From positions 1 to 13,931 of the forward strand of contig JBDSDI010000015.1 in assembly GCA_039920645.1 (NCBI GenBank): a stretch of DNA of 13,931 nucleotides. Reading direction: 5' to 3'. How positions within the stretch are numbered: position 1 is the stretch's first letter; the number at the start of each line of letters is the position of its first letter. This DNA is from CAMCVE01 sp039920645. GTDB lineage: Bacteria; Bdellovibrionota; UBA2428. Under the pieces are notes generated by a model that was not told where the DNA came from, did not search any database, and saw only the letters and a program-made list of their open reading frames with translations. Position numbers and translations under genes: made by a program. This document shows, one piece after another, positions 7,281-13,720 of the stretch.

Positions 7281-8348
7281 ATGTTGTCTTTTATATCGAC
7301 ACCTCGTTATCGGGTTTGGTCCAGTATGGGAATCGTCGTCGCATTAAGCGCGTGCAATCTCAATGGACGCAGTTTTAATGCCTCTTCGACGACCAACGAA
7401 GCCGCAAAGGTACCGCCTCGCTACCTCTACGTTGCGAGCGGCGCTTGCTATGCGGGTGGTGTGGCTACGGCGACGGGCCTCGCGCTCATTTCGAAATACG
7501 ATCTTGAAACGGGACAATTTATGGGCTCGGTTGCCGATTTCAACCGCACCGCCACGGCCGATTTTCCGGCCGATATGAGAGAGTACGACGCCGACACTCT
7601 CATGGTTCTGATCGAGAACGCAGTCACGCCGACCTACCGTCGTATCGACCTCGTTCCCAAAGATGGTGCGCATCTTCCTTCGACGCTCACGTACGGAGGC
7701 GGCTTCTTTACGGGCATCCTCCGCAGCGTTACGACTTTGGCCGATGGAACCTCTCTCATCAGTCGCAGCGGCTCCGTCGCAAAACTCGATACCAACTTCG
7801 TCACGGGATCGCCCTTCATCAACGCCCCTACCGGTCTTTGCGCGACGTCGACGACACTCATTTCCGATATGGTCGAACTGCCCGCAACCGGAAAAATTCT
7901 TTTTACTCACGCTGGGGCAACGCCGAACAACCGCTTGGGTCTGCTCTCGGCTGACGGGACCACGTGTCTCACGGGGATCGCCGGACCGGTTACGACCTCT
8001 CTTGCGACCGACATGCTGATGCATTCGAGCGGCAACGTACTGGTTGCTTACGGTTCAACCGTGGCTGGCAGTAACATGATTTACACTTACACCGTCGATG
8101 AAACCTTAAATACAATCTCTGGTATTCAGAGCTATAGCAACGCGACTTACATCAACGGTCCGACGCGCATGGCGGAAGATAAAGTGACGGGTGACGTTTA
8201 CATTGCCAACGGTGCTACGGCGCTTTCCAACATTGAGAAGTTCCACTTCAATACGGCTACCAAAGCGCTGACACGTGCCCAGAACTTCCCTTATATCCAA
8301 CTGAGTGGTACGACTCGATGCGTGTCGGGCATGGTGATCTCTGAGTGA
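7281..8348 (+). CDS. Predicted outer-membrane lipoprotein, possible beta-propeller
   Basis: This 355-residue protein begins with a lipoprotein signal peptide: a short basic start (RYR), a hydrophobic core (MGIVVALSA) and a lipobox LSAC with Cys25. Asn follows the cysteine, and there is no Asp at +2, so by the enterobacterial rule it would go to the outer membrane. The mature part is Thr/Ser/Gly-rich with repeated short strands (YLYVASGACY, LALISKYDLETGQF, GKILFTHAG, NVLVAYGST, GDVYIANGA). These recur about every 40-60 residues, as in a beta-propeller; this is a structural guess. No catalytic motif is seen. CGGAG precedes the ATG. Its last codon overlaps the GTG of the beta-barrel gene that follows, suggesting that the two proteins meet in the outer membrane. 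Not recognised as a named family. Confidence 0.75.
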   Translation: MLSFISTPRYRVWSSMGIVVALSACNLNGRSFNASSTTNEAAKVPPRYLYVASGACYAGGVATATGLALISKYDLETGQFMGSVADFNRTATADFPADMREYDADTLMVLIENAVTPTYRRIDLVPKDGAHLPSTLTYGGGFFTGILRSVTTLADGTSLISRSGSVAKLDTNFVTGSPFINAPTGLCATSTTLISDMVELPATGKILFTHAGATPNNRLGLLSADGTTCLTGIAGPVTTSLATDMLMHSSGNVLVAYGSTVAGSNMIYTYTVDETLNTISGIQSYSNATYINGPTRMAEDKVTGDVYIANGATALSNIEKFHFNTATKALTRAQNFPYIQLSGTTRCVSGMVISE

Positions 8349-8950
8349 AACTCACGCGCTTCTCGTACTTCGTCCTCGCATTCGGCTCGGCTTTGGCCTT
8401 GCCTTGCGCTGCGCGGGATTCGGGAATCGTGTCAGGTCCAACGCTCGTTGACGAAGACGCGACCTTGCTTCGCCTGAATGTGGGCGTCGGCGTGACGTAT
8501 GAGTTTCAAAATCTCGACGGTGTCTTTCTTACGGGCGCTGGACCTACGGCGGAAATGAGTCTCGAGTTCATCGTGGCCAAACGTCGTTCGTGGGGCTTCG
8601 GGGCGCGCTATCGTCGCATCAGTCTCCTCGGTCCCGAAGTGAGTTCGACCGGAGCGACTATCGAAAAACTTTCGAATATCGATTACACGGCCTATGCACG
8701 TTTCGGCTGGCTGGATATCTTTGCCGGCGCCGAGCAGTTCTACGGCAAGATGTACGTCGTCAATAGCGGATCTGCCGGCTCTACCTACACCGATTCCCAA
8801 TTGATGCCCGTCGGTGGACTGGGAATGCTTCTCTATTCGACCAAAAGACTCAAATGCCGCGCGCAAGCGATCTACTCCGCTGGAACGGCTTATGGATATG
8901 CTGTCGCCTCGTTTAGGGCCAATGCCTCGATGACAATCGCCTTCCCCTGA
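8345..8950 (+). CDS. Small outer-membrane beta-barrel-like protein
   Basis: The 201-residue product starts at a GTG that overlaps the upstream lipoprotein stop (GTGA). An N-terminal signal peptide is visible (KLTRFSYFVLAFGSALALPC, probable cleavage after the Ala-Ala near residue 23). The rest shows alternating hydrophobic/polar strands with aromatic girdles (LLRLNVGVGVTYEF, AEMSLEFIVAKRRSWGFGAR, YTAYARFGWLDIFAGAEQFY, YGYAVASFRANASMTIAFP), ending in a near-terminal Phe. This is typical of an 8-stranded barrel. No enzyme motif is present. No standard lipobox is found around Cys21 (ALPC, with Pro at -1). Translational coupling to the lipoprotein gene suggests a two-component surface assembly. 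It converges on pgeF with only 7 bp between the stop codons. Confidence 0.7.
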   Translation: MKLTRFSYFVLAFGSALALPCAARDSGIVSGPTLVDEDATLLRLNVGVGVTYEFQNLDGVFLTGAGPTAEMSLEFIVAKRRSWGFGARYRRISLLGPEVSSTGATIEKLSNIDYTAYARFGWLDIFAGAEQFYGKMYVVNSGSAGSTYTDSQLMPVGGLGMLLYSTKRLKCRAQAIYSAGTAYGYAVASFRANASMTIAFP

Positions 8951-8961
8951 GCATCGCTCAG
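8947..8961. other. Perfect small hairpin holding both convergent stop codons
   Basis: CTGAGC-ATC-GCTCAG is a perfect 6-bp stem with a 3-nt loop. The TGA of the beta-barrel gene (+, 8948-8950) lies in one arm and the TGA of pgeF (-, 8960-8958) in the other. Neither side has a T-run, so it is at best a weak bidirectional pause or terminator. Confidence 0.35.
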
Positions 8962-9638
8962 AAGAACTTGCACCAGCTGTAGTTGTGTCCCGCGAGTTTC
9001 GTGCCTTCGTGCGAGCTGCGGCGATAGGAATGGTAGCTTGCATCGGCGTAGGTGTTGACCTCGACGTTGTAGATGAGGTTGACGTCGAGCGCTTTGAAGT
9101 CGTCTTCGATGAGCGTCCAGGGATGAAAGATGCGGGTCTCGGCATTTTTTGTGACGGCGAAGATGCGCGGGTCGCGCTGGACGGAGAGCGGAAAATTCTT
9201 CCACATGTCTTCGCGAACTTCGAAACCGGTGCCGCTCATGCATGGACCGACCCAGACCCACGTCGTCTTGGGCTGGAAGTGTCCCTGCTTGAAGAGCTTG
9301 GTGTGGATTCCCTTGGCAAGTCCGCGCCATCCCGCATGAATGATGGCCAGGGCTTGGCTTTCGCGGTCGACGATGACGATCGGTGCGCAGTCGGCGGTCT
9401 TGACCATGAGTGGTCGCTTGCAGTTCTTAAAGGAGTCGCCGAGCACGAGAATGCCGTCGGCTGTAGCGATCGGTGAGGCTTTAGAAAAATCGACATCCGA
9501 CAGGACATGAATATCGTCGCTATGGGTCTGTTCCACGGAGAGGGCGAGCTTCGGATTGAAGGCGGCGCTCGTCTCGATGTTTTCGAAACCGATGCGCAGT
9601 CCGCGCGTCCATCCCTGATGCAGGTCAAACTCAAGCAT
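8958..9638 (-). CDS. pgeF: PgeF / YfiH-family multicopper-oxidase-like protein
   Basis: This 226-residue protein is a full-length member of the YfiH (DUF152, laccase-domain) family. The three zinc ligands are visible: His39 in EQTHSDDI, Cys84 in TADCAPI and His101 in HAGWRGLAKGI. GPCMSGTGFEV (131-141) and the closing SYRRSSHEGTKLAGHNY are also conserved. Family members have been described as a peptidoglycan editing factor that removes wrongly incorporated L-Ser from UDP-MurNAc precursors and as purine nucleoside phosphorylase/deaminase enzymes; which activity applies cannot be decided here. The protein is cytoplasmic, with no signal peptide. The ATG has no Shine-Dalgarno and lies 17 nt after the terminator described upstream, so expression could depend on read-through from the RNA or on an unrecognised promoter. 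Confidence 0.93.
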   Translation of the reverse strand: MLEFDLHQGWTRGLRIGFENIETSAAFNPKLALSVEQTHSDDIHVLSDVDFSKASPIATADGILVLGDSFKNCKRPLMVKTADCAPIVIVDRESQALAIIHAGWRGLAKGIHTKLFKQGHFQPKTTWVWVGPCMSGTGFEVREDMWKNFPLSVQRDPRIFAVTKNAETRIFHPWTLIEDDFKALDVNLIYNVEVNTYADASYHSYRRSSHEGTKLAGHNYSWCKFF

Positions 9639-9654
9639 AGAAAATTTCTAACAC

Positions 9655-9694
9655 GGAAACGAAAACGGCGCCGTTCCTTTCGGAACAGCGCCGT
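9655..9694 (-). terminator. Rho-independent terminator
   Basis: Read on the minus strand, a 13-bp stem (one C:A mismatch) with a GAAA loop occupies 9694-9665 and is followed by TTTTCGTTT. The arms are ACGGCGCTGTTCC and GGAACGGCGCCGT. There is no T-run on the plus-strand side, so it acts on minus-strand transcripts, ending the RNA from 9835 just before pgeF. Confidence 0.75.
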
Positions 9695-9720
9695 ACCATC
9701 TCGAAATCAGGACTGACGGA

Positions 9721-9771
9721 TCAGCCGCTGACCCCTTTCATGGTTGAGTGATGACAATGGTAACTGTTCAC
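9721..9771 (-). CDS. 16-codon ORF with perfect Shine-Dalgarno (leader peptide or small protein)
   Basis: AGGAGGTGG at 9784-9776 matches the 16S anti-Shine-Dalgarno over 8 bases and is followed at ideal spacing by GTG at 9771. The frame encodes MNSYHCHHSTMKGVSG and stops at TGA (9723-9721). Three of four consecutive codons are His (CAT TGT CAT CAC). Its stop codon lies in the stem of the third hairpin, and a terminator follows 27 nt later. That layout is typical of a leader peptide controlling attenuation, but the following gene, pgeF, has no known link to histidine or cysteine supply. Confidence 0.4.
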   Translation of the reverse strand: MNSYHCHHSTMKGVSG

Positions 9772-9841
9772 TATACCACCTCCTCTCGAATCCTAAGATT
9801 CTGGCCACGGGAGACCGGGGTCCCACGTCTAGCTTAAGATT

Positions 9842-9871
9842 ATTATAACGCTAAAACGGGTGACTTTTCAT
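9842..9871 (-). promoter_or_regulatory. Sigma-70-type promoter of the candidate RNA
   Basis: On the minus strand, ATGAAA (9871-9866; 4 of 6 matches to TTGACA) is followed after 18 nt by a perfect TATAAT (9847-9842). An A at 9835 is a suitable start point. It lies just downstream of the RDD gene stop. Confidence 0.5.
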
Positions 9872-9879
9872 AGCAGATT

Positions 9880-10425
9880 TTATGAATATCTGATGACACG
9901 CGTGCCCGACATCAGGTCGTGTAAAGCCCTCTTATCTTTGCGGAATAGAGGCATCGCGTATCCCACGATCAGAAGCATACTTACAAGTTTGCCAAAATAT
10001 TCACGTCCCATGACCTGGCCTTTGTCCGTGAAGTTTCCGTCGTTCGAGCGGAGGTTGATCAAGCGGATCTTCATCAGTTTCTTCCCTGGAGTCTGGCCGT
10101 TCTTTTTGACGAGAAAGTAAGTGAGGTAATAGTAGCCGAGCACCATGCCGCCGATCGAAGAGAGGAGGGCCGGCATTCCGAGCAGTTTCGTCACGACGAA
10201 ACCGATCCCGAGGTTCGCAAGCCCGACGATGAATCCGTCGGCGACGACCGCTGCCACTCGCGACCACCATCCAGCGGCTTCGTACTGCGAGACGTCTTCC
10301 TGAAATGCGTTGAGTTCGTTCTTGGCGAGACCGCCTTGCACGATATGGAGCTTGGGAGCTGCGGGAGGAGGAGGCAAGATGATGTTCCTGCGGGGTACGG
10401 GTAGACGCTTCACGACAGCACTCAT
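9880..10425 (-). CDS. RDD-family membrane protein
   Basis: The 181-residue protein has a Pro-rich cytosolic start (RRNIILPPPPAAPK), then the RDD domain from about residue 50. The hallmark residues are present: Arg56 and Asp63 in the first membrane segment (RVAAVVADGFIVGLANLGIG), a second segment (SSIGGMVLGYYYLTYFLV), the loop NGQTPGKKLMKIRLI (109-123), REYFGK, a third segment (MLLIVGYAMPLF) and KDKRALHDLMSGTRV at the end. RDD proteins are small integral membrane proteins; some are proposed ion exchangers, but most are uncharacterised. Its ATG overlaps the stop of the upstream rhomboid gene by 4 nt (ATGA), so the two are translationally coupled and may act together in the membrane. Confidence 0.88.
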   Translation of the reverse strand: MSAVVKRLPVPRRNIILPPPPAAPKLHIVQGGLAKNELNAFQEDVSQYEAAGWWSRVAAVVADGFIVGLANLGIGFVVTKLLGMPALLSSIGGMVLGYYYLTYFLVKKNGQTPGKKLMKIRLINLRSNDGNFTDKGQVMGREYFGKLVSMLLIVGYAMPLFRKDKRALHDLMSGTRVIRYS

Positions 10426-11987
10426 GCGACTTCTTTCTCTTCGAGACCGGATTCACTGATAGCGGCGTACATGGTCACCAGACTTTTTTGATAGGTATTT
10501 GCCAAAGGTCCACGAGCATCCGCATGGTAGAGCAGCGACAGATAACGGTAGTTCGCTGGAGTTTGCTCGAGCGCTTCGATGATCTTCAGGACGTCGTCCT
10601 GCACGATGCCCCGGCGCTTCGCGTTGGCGAAGCGTTTGGTCCAGGTTTCGTAGAGACGCAGTAGCGTCCAGACATCATTTTTTTGTTGGGCCCATTTCAT
10701 GGCAGCGACGATCACTCCCTGGCTGCTACGATCGAGAATTCCCGGAAATCCGACTTGCGTTGGAATCTTCGGAAGCAGGGCGAAAGCCTTCTCCGGATCC
10801 TTCATGCGCGTGTAGACGCTCATGAGAGTGGGGAGGTGTTGGCGGAGGAGTTCGTGGAACTCGGGCGTGACGGGAAAACCTTGTGCGATCAAGCGCAACG
10901 TTTCTTTGCAGACGATCTCGGAAGCGAGCATGTTTTCGGGGTTGACTCTTAATAGATCGAGCGAGCGATGAATGCGTTCGTGCGGATTGGTCTCCTTGGC
11001 GATCAAGGCAAGTTCGCTTTCTTCAAAACCGTAAAGCAGTGGCCAACGGATCGGACGGAATTTTTCGAAGAGCAATCCCACGGCCAAGCCGAAGAGACTA
11101 CCGCCGAGGTGCGCGACATGTGCCACGCCGGAATCGACACCGCTCGACAAAGAGTTGAGAAGATCGCTTGCGTAGAAGGTCAGCGGGAGAATAACCATAC
11201 TGCTGGCGTGAAAAGTCTTATAGAAGGGCGGGACCACGAAGAGCATGAAACGCATTCGAAAACGGAAAAAGTAGGCCGTGAAGAGTCCCGAGACGGCCGC
11301 GATACCCGCCGAAGCTCCTACGAGATACGAAAGATCGTCGTGTTTCTGGAAGGCGGCGTGAAGTACGAAGCCCAGACTTCCGCCCACGAAGAACGTGCCC
11401 AACATGATCAGTGGAGAACGGCGACACTCGACCAGACATCCGACCAGGAAAAGCACGAGCAGGTTTCCTAGCAAATGGACCCAATCCGCATGCAGGAACT
11501 GACTCATGACGAGCGGGAAAATTCCGCGGTTTCCATTGGAGAAAAGCCCGGCTTTACGCTGGAACGAACGGATTTTCAGGATGCTCGCGGCGGCTTCTTT
11601 TTCGAGCCCAAAAAATTCCGGATGAGGAAGGACGGCTTTGAAGACGAATGTTCCGTGAAAGTCTGCATGGGCCATGACGTGTTTGCCGAAGTGCTGCTTG
11701 ATATCCGCGCTTGGGCCGCACTCTTTTTTTCCGAGTGCTACGAGCAACTCGCGCGTTTCGGAGGCGATCTCTTTCGGGAGATTTTCCGTCTCGCAGAAAG
11801 CTTCAACGGCTTTCGAATAAGTGGGGCTGAAAAGAATTTTTCGAAAACTTTCCATGTACGTCATTTCGACGTTTTCCATGGTCATGCGTCCGTAGATGTT
11901 ATGCACGAGAAAAATCACGAGACAGAGCGTCGTCGTCACCCAGGGGAAGCGTGGGAATCGACCCCCAAAACCTAAAGGTAAAAACAT
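10422..11987 (-). CDS. Rhomboid-family intramembrane serine protease with helical C-terminal domain
   Basis: This 521-residue protein has a first membrane helix (17-30), a long soluble insert (34-155), and then a rhomboid core. The core shows His166, His171 and Asn175 (FLHADWVHLLGNLLVLFL), the catalytic Ser226 in GASAG (224-228), and the catalytic His293 in AHVAHLGGSLFGLAVGLLFE. The usual GxSG is GASA here; GxSx is tolerated in known active rhomboids, so the enzyme is probably active. Rhomboids cut transmembrane substrates within the bilayer. Residues 320-521 form an all-helical tail resembling TPR-type repeats, probably cytosolic and substrate- or partner-binding. The 100-residue soluble loop after helix 1 is unusual in size. 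The ATG lacks a good Shine-Dalgarno. It is coupled to the RDD gene and divergent from the zinc enzyme gene, 79 bp away. Confidence 0.88.
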   Translation of the reverse strand: MFLPLGFGGRFPRFPWVTTTLCLVIFLVHNIYGRMTMENVEMTYMESFRKILFSPTYSKAVEAFCETENLPKEIASETRELLVALGKKECGPSADIKQHFGKHVMAHADFHGTFVFKAVLPHPEFFGLEKEAAASILKIRSFQRKAGLFSNGNRGIFPLVMSQFLHADWVHLLGNLLVLFLVGCLVECRRSPLIMLGTFFVGGSLGFVLHAAFQKHDDLSYLVGASAGIAAVSGLFTAYFFRFRMRFMLFVVPPFYKTFHASSMVILPLTFYASDLLNSLSSGVDSGVAHVAHLGGSLFGLAVGLLFEKFRPIRWPLLYGFEESELALIAKETNPHERIHRSLDLLRVNPENMLASEIVCKETLRLIAQGFPVTPEFHELLRQHLPTLMSVYTRMKDPEKAFALLPKIPTQVGFPGILDRSSQGVIVAAMKWAQQKNDVWTLLRLYETWTKRFANAKRRGIVQDDVLKIIEALEQTPANYRYLSLLYHADARGPLANTYQKSLVTMYAAISESGLEEKEVA

Positions 11988-12066
11988 AGATCTTTAGAGT
12001 ATGCCCTAGGTACGACGTCTGGAGTCTGTTAAAAATTGGTGAAGAATCCACGCCAAGGAGTTCCCC
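11988..12066. promoter_or_regulatory. Short divergent intergenic region
   Basis: These 79 bp must hold the start signals for both the rhomboid operon (-) and the zinc enzyme gene (+). An AAGGAG (12054-12059) before CATGs serves the + gene. A/T-rich stretches (TTAAAAATT, 12029-12037) could hold -10 elements, but no convincing -35/-10 pair was found on either strand. Confidence 0.35.
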
Positions 12067-13083
12067 ATGCACTTCTCTTTTAAATTCAATTCTCAATCTC
12101 TTAGAATCGCTCTCCTAAGCTCCTGTGGAGTTTTTTCCATCGGAGTCCAGGCCTGGGGGAACCGCGGTCATCATGCCATTTGCGATGCGAGCACCTTCCT
12201 CGTCAAAGAGGAAGCCCTGAAAACCCTGCTCGCGGGCATGGGCCCGCGCATGGGTCATGTCTGCAATGTCCCCGACATTTTCTGGCGCGGTCTCGATCCT
12301 TCGTTTACGAAACTCGGAAATCCCACGCACTACATCAATTCGGACGTCTTCGGAAAAGCGCTGAAGGACGTCCCGGAAGCCTACGATAAATCCGTGAAAC
12401 ACGGCGACGTGGATGCCCATACGAAAGCCGGAAGTCTGTGGTGGCGCGCGAAGCAATTTTTCGATCGCGCGGTGGCCGACGCAAAATCGGCTTCGAAATC
12501 AAAACGCCCGAAAAATCCGTTCGAAGAGCAAAACGCTACTCTTCCCTATAACCGCGGAATTTTCTCTATGTTGACGGACATGGCGTTAATGGGCCATTTC
12601 GTAGGCGATGTATCGATGCCCTATCACAGTCAGACCGATCACGACGGCGCGGCCACGGGTCACGGAGGAATTCACGGTTTTTACGAAGACACGTGCGTGA
12701 ACACCTTCGGCCCCGATTTGGCGGAGCGGATCCGCGCGGCAGCCGAGCAGCTCAAAGACAATGAGCCACGTCCCCGTTCCGACGTTATCGCTTCGATGCG
12801 CGCGATGAGTCTTTTCTCCGTGCTCGAAGTGCCGAAGATTGAAGACCTCGACCAGATCCTCGCGCCTTCGGGATCCGAGCGAAGAAGCGCGCTTCGCAAA
12901 GCGCCCGCTCAGGCCTGTCCCGTGTTTCAAGACATGATCATTCAAGATATGGCGCGTTCCGCGCGTCTGCTCGCATCGTTATGGGACGCGATCTACCGCG
13001 AGGGCGGGCGTCCTCAGCTCGACGCCTACAAGAGCTATCGTTATCCACTCGAGCCCGACTTCGTTGCTCCGGATTACTTCTGA
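12067..13083 (+). CDS. Secreted zinc-dependent phospholipase C / P1 nuclease superfamily enzyme
   Basis: The 338-residue protein has a signal peptide (core LRIALLSSCGVFSIGVQA). Predicted cleavage leaves Trp30 as the mature first residue, as this superfamily requires because its amino group and carbonyl bind zinc. Ligand candidates are His35 (WGNRGHH), Asp70 (VPDIFW), His88 (THYIN), His177 and Asp181 (GHFVGD), His187 (PYHSQ), His203 and Glu207 (GIHGFYED). The fold holds three zinc ions and hydrolyses phosphodiesters, either single-stranded nucleic acid (S1/P1 nuclease) or phospholipid. W30-H35 spacing is nuclease-like; the H187-H203 spacing and Glu207 are closer to phospholipase C. In a predator-like bacterium a periplasmic or secreted enzyme that degrades prey polymers is plausible. 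AAGGAG precedes the ATG. Confidence 0.85.
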   Translation: MHFSFKFNSQSLRIALLSSCGVFSIGVQAWGNRGHHAICDASTFLVKEEALKTLLAGMGPRMGHVCNVPDIFWRGLDPSFTKLGNPTHYINSDVFGKALKDVPEAYDKSVKHGDVDAHTKAGSLWWRAKQFFDRAVADAKSASKSKRPKNPFEEQNATLPYNRGIFSMLTDMALMGHFVGDVSMPYHSQTDHDGAATGHGGIHGFYEDTCVNTFGPDLAERIRAAAEQLKDNEPRPRSDVIASMRAMSLFSVLEVPKIEDLDQILAPSGSERRSALRKAPAQACPVFQDMIIQDMARSARLLASLWDAIYREGGRPQLDAYKSYRYPLEPDFVAPDYF

Positions 13084-13096
13084 AATTTCGCCCGCT

Positions 13097-13720
13097 TTAC
13101 GCCGTACTCACGAGCGCGGCGCTCATTTCGCTGAGGACACGGTTACGTATGTGCTGTGAGGGGAGCGCGCGCGTGAATTTTCGGTCGAGGAATCCGAGGG
13201 CTTCGAGCGTATTGAGTTTGACGTAGGCGAGGACGGAGTTGAAGTCTGGGCCCCAGCTGACGATGCGCGTGAAGGGGCGCTGGGACCAGAAGCGCGAGCG
13301 TTGGGATTCGCTTGGGCTTTCGGTTTTTGCCCGTCCGCGCTCCGTGCCGAGCATTTTGCGAGCGATGAGGCCGGTGGATCCGCGCAGGAAGTTCTGCAGG
13401 CCGCGGCGCTTGGTGAATCTGACGAGCAGGTGCAGGTGGTCGCCGGCATTGGCGACGCGGTAGACGCGCACGCCGTGTTTCTGGCCGAGCTTTACGAGCG
13501 TGTTTCGGATGACGCGCTCGTGCCGGAGCATGGATCGCTCGCCCCGAGCCCGATCGCTTCTCAAGACGATATGCAATGCTTGCTTAGAGGAGAGTGGTCT
13601 TGGAGATTTCGCATGCGAGTTTTTCAGGAGTGAACCGCCGAAGCAGAGGGTTTTTTTGAACTCGAGGCCGGGCAAGGGCGCTTGAGAAGCGCTTTGACGA
13701 TGAGCATTCTTGCGACCCAT
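13097..13720 (-). CDS. RAYT-like (Y1 HUH) transposase
   Basis: This 207-residue protein resembles the REP-associated tyrosine transposase / IS200-like Y1 family. The core has HIVLRS (50-55), the metal-binding HUH motif HLH (95-97) in NAGDHLHLLVRF, a basic middle segment (FLRGSTGLIARKMLG), RPFTRIVSWGPDFNSVLAYV and the catalytic Tyr166 in YVKLN followed by LGF. Such enzymes nick single-stranded DNA through a 5'-phosphotyrosine bond. RAYTs are usually single-copy, domesticated genes that spread REP palindromes. The N-terminal part (MGRKNAHRQ ... FGGSLLKNSHAKSPRPLSSK) is a distinct extension. No tnpB neighbour and no clear flanking palindromes were seen. It is convergent with the zinc enzyme (13-bp gap). 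All key residues are present, so it looks intact. Confidence 0.85.
   Translation of the reverse strand: MGRKNAHRQSASQAPLPGLEFKKTLCFGGSLLKNSHAKSPRPLSSKQALHIVLRSDRARGERSMLRHERVIRNTLVKLGQKHGVRVYRVANAGDHLHLLVRFTKRRGLQNFLRGSTGLIARKMLGTERGRAKTESPSESQRSRFWSQRPFTRIVSWGPDFNSVLAYVKLNTLEALGFLDRKFTRALPSQHIRNRVLSEMSAALVSTA

Larger units (their letters stand above)
9655..9835 (-). ncRNA. Candidate structured small RNA or transcribed leader, about 180 nt
   Basis: This intergenic stretch between the RDD gene and pgeF is organised like an independent transcript on the minus strand. It has a perfect TATAAT at 9847-9842 and a predicted start near 9835. Three hairpins follow: GGGA...UCCC-type at 9828-9807, GAATC-TTAG-GATTC at 9801-9788 and GGTCAG-CGG-CTGATCC at 9733-9718. 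A strong terminator ends it at 9694-9655. It also holds AGGAGGTGG and a 16-codon ORF. It does not match tRNA, tmRNA, 6S, SRP RNA or the common riboswitch cores I can recall. It could be a free small RNA, a small mRNA, or an attenuating leader of pgeF. Structure is judged by eye only. Confidence 0.5.

Noticed and set aside
9655..9835. tRNA, tmRNA, 6S, SRP RNA or c-di-GMP riboswitch identity for the intergenic RNA
   Set aside because: A GGATTCGA string hinted at a T-arm, but no cloverleaf forms, and none of the conserved cores of these RNAs could be found by eye.
10968..11471. Plus-strand frame of 167 codons inside the rhomboid gene
   Set aside because: It is antisense to a clearly conserved protease and shows charged low-complexity shadow composition.
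13112..13130. GAGCG-CGG-CGCTC hairpin followed by ATTTCG as a terminator for the zinc enzyme gene
   Set aside because: The stem is only 5 bp, the T-run is very short, and it lies within the coding end of the transposase.
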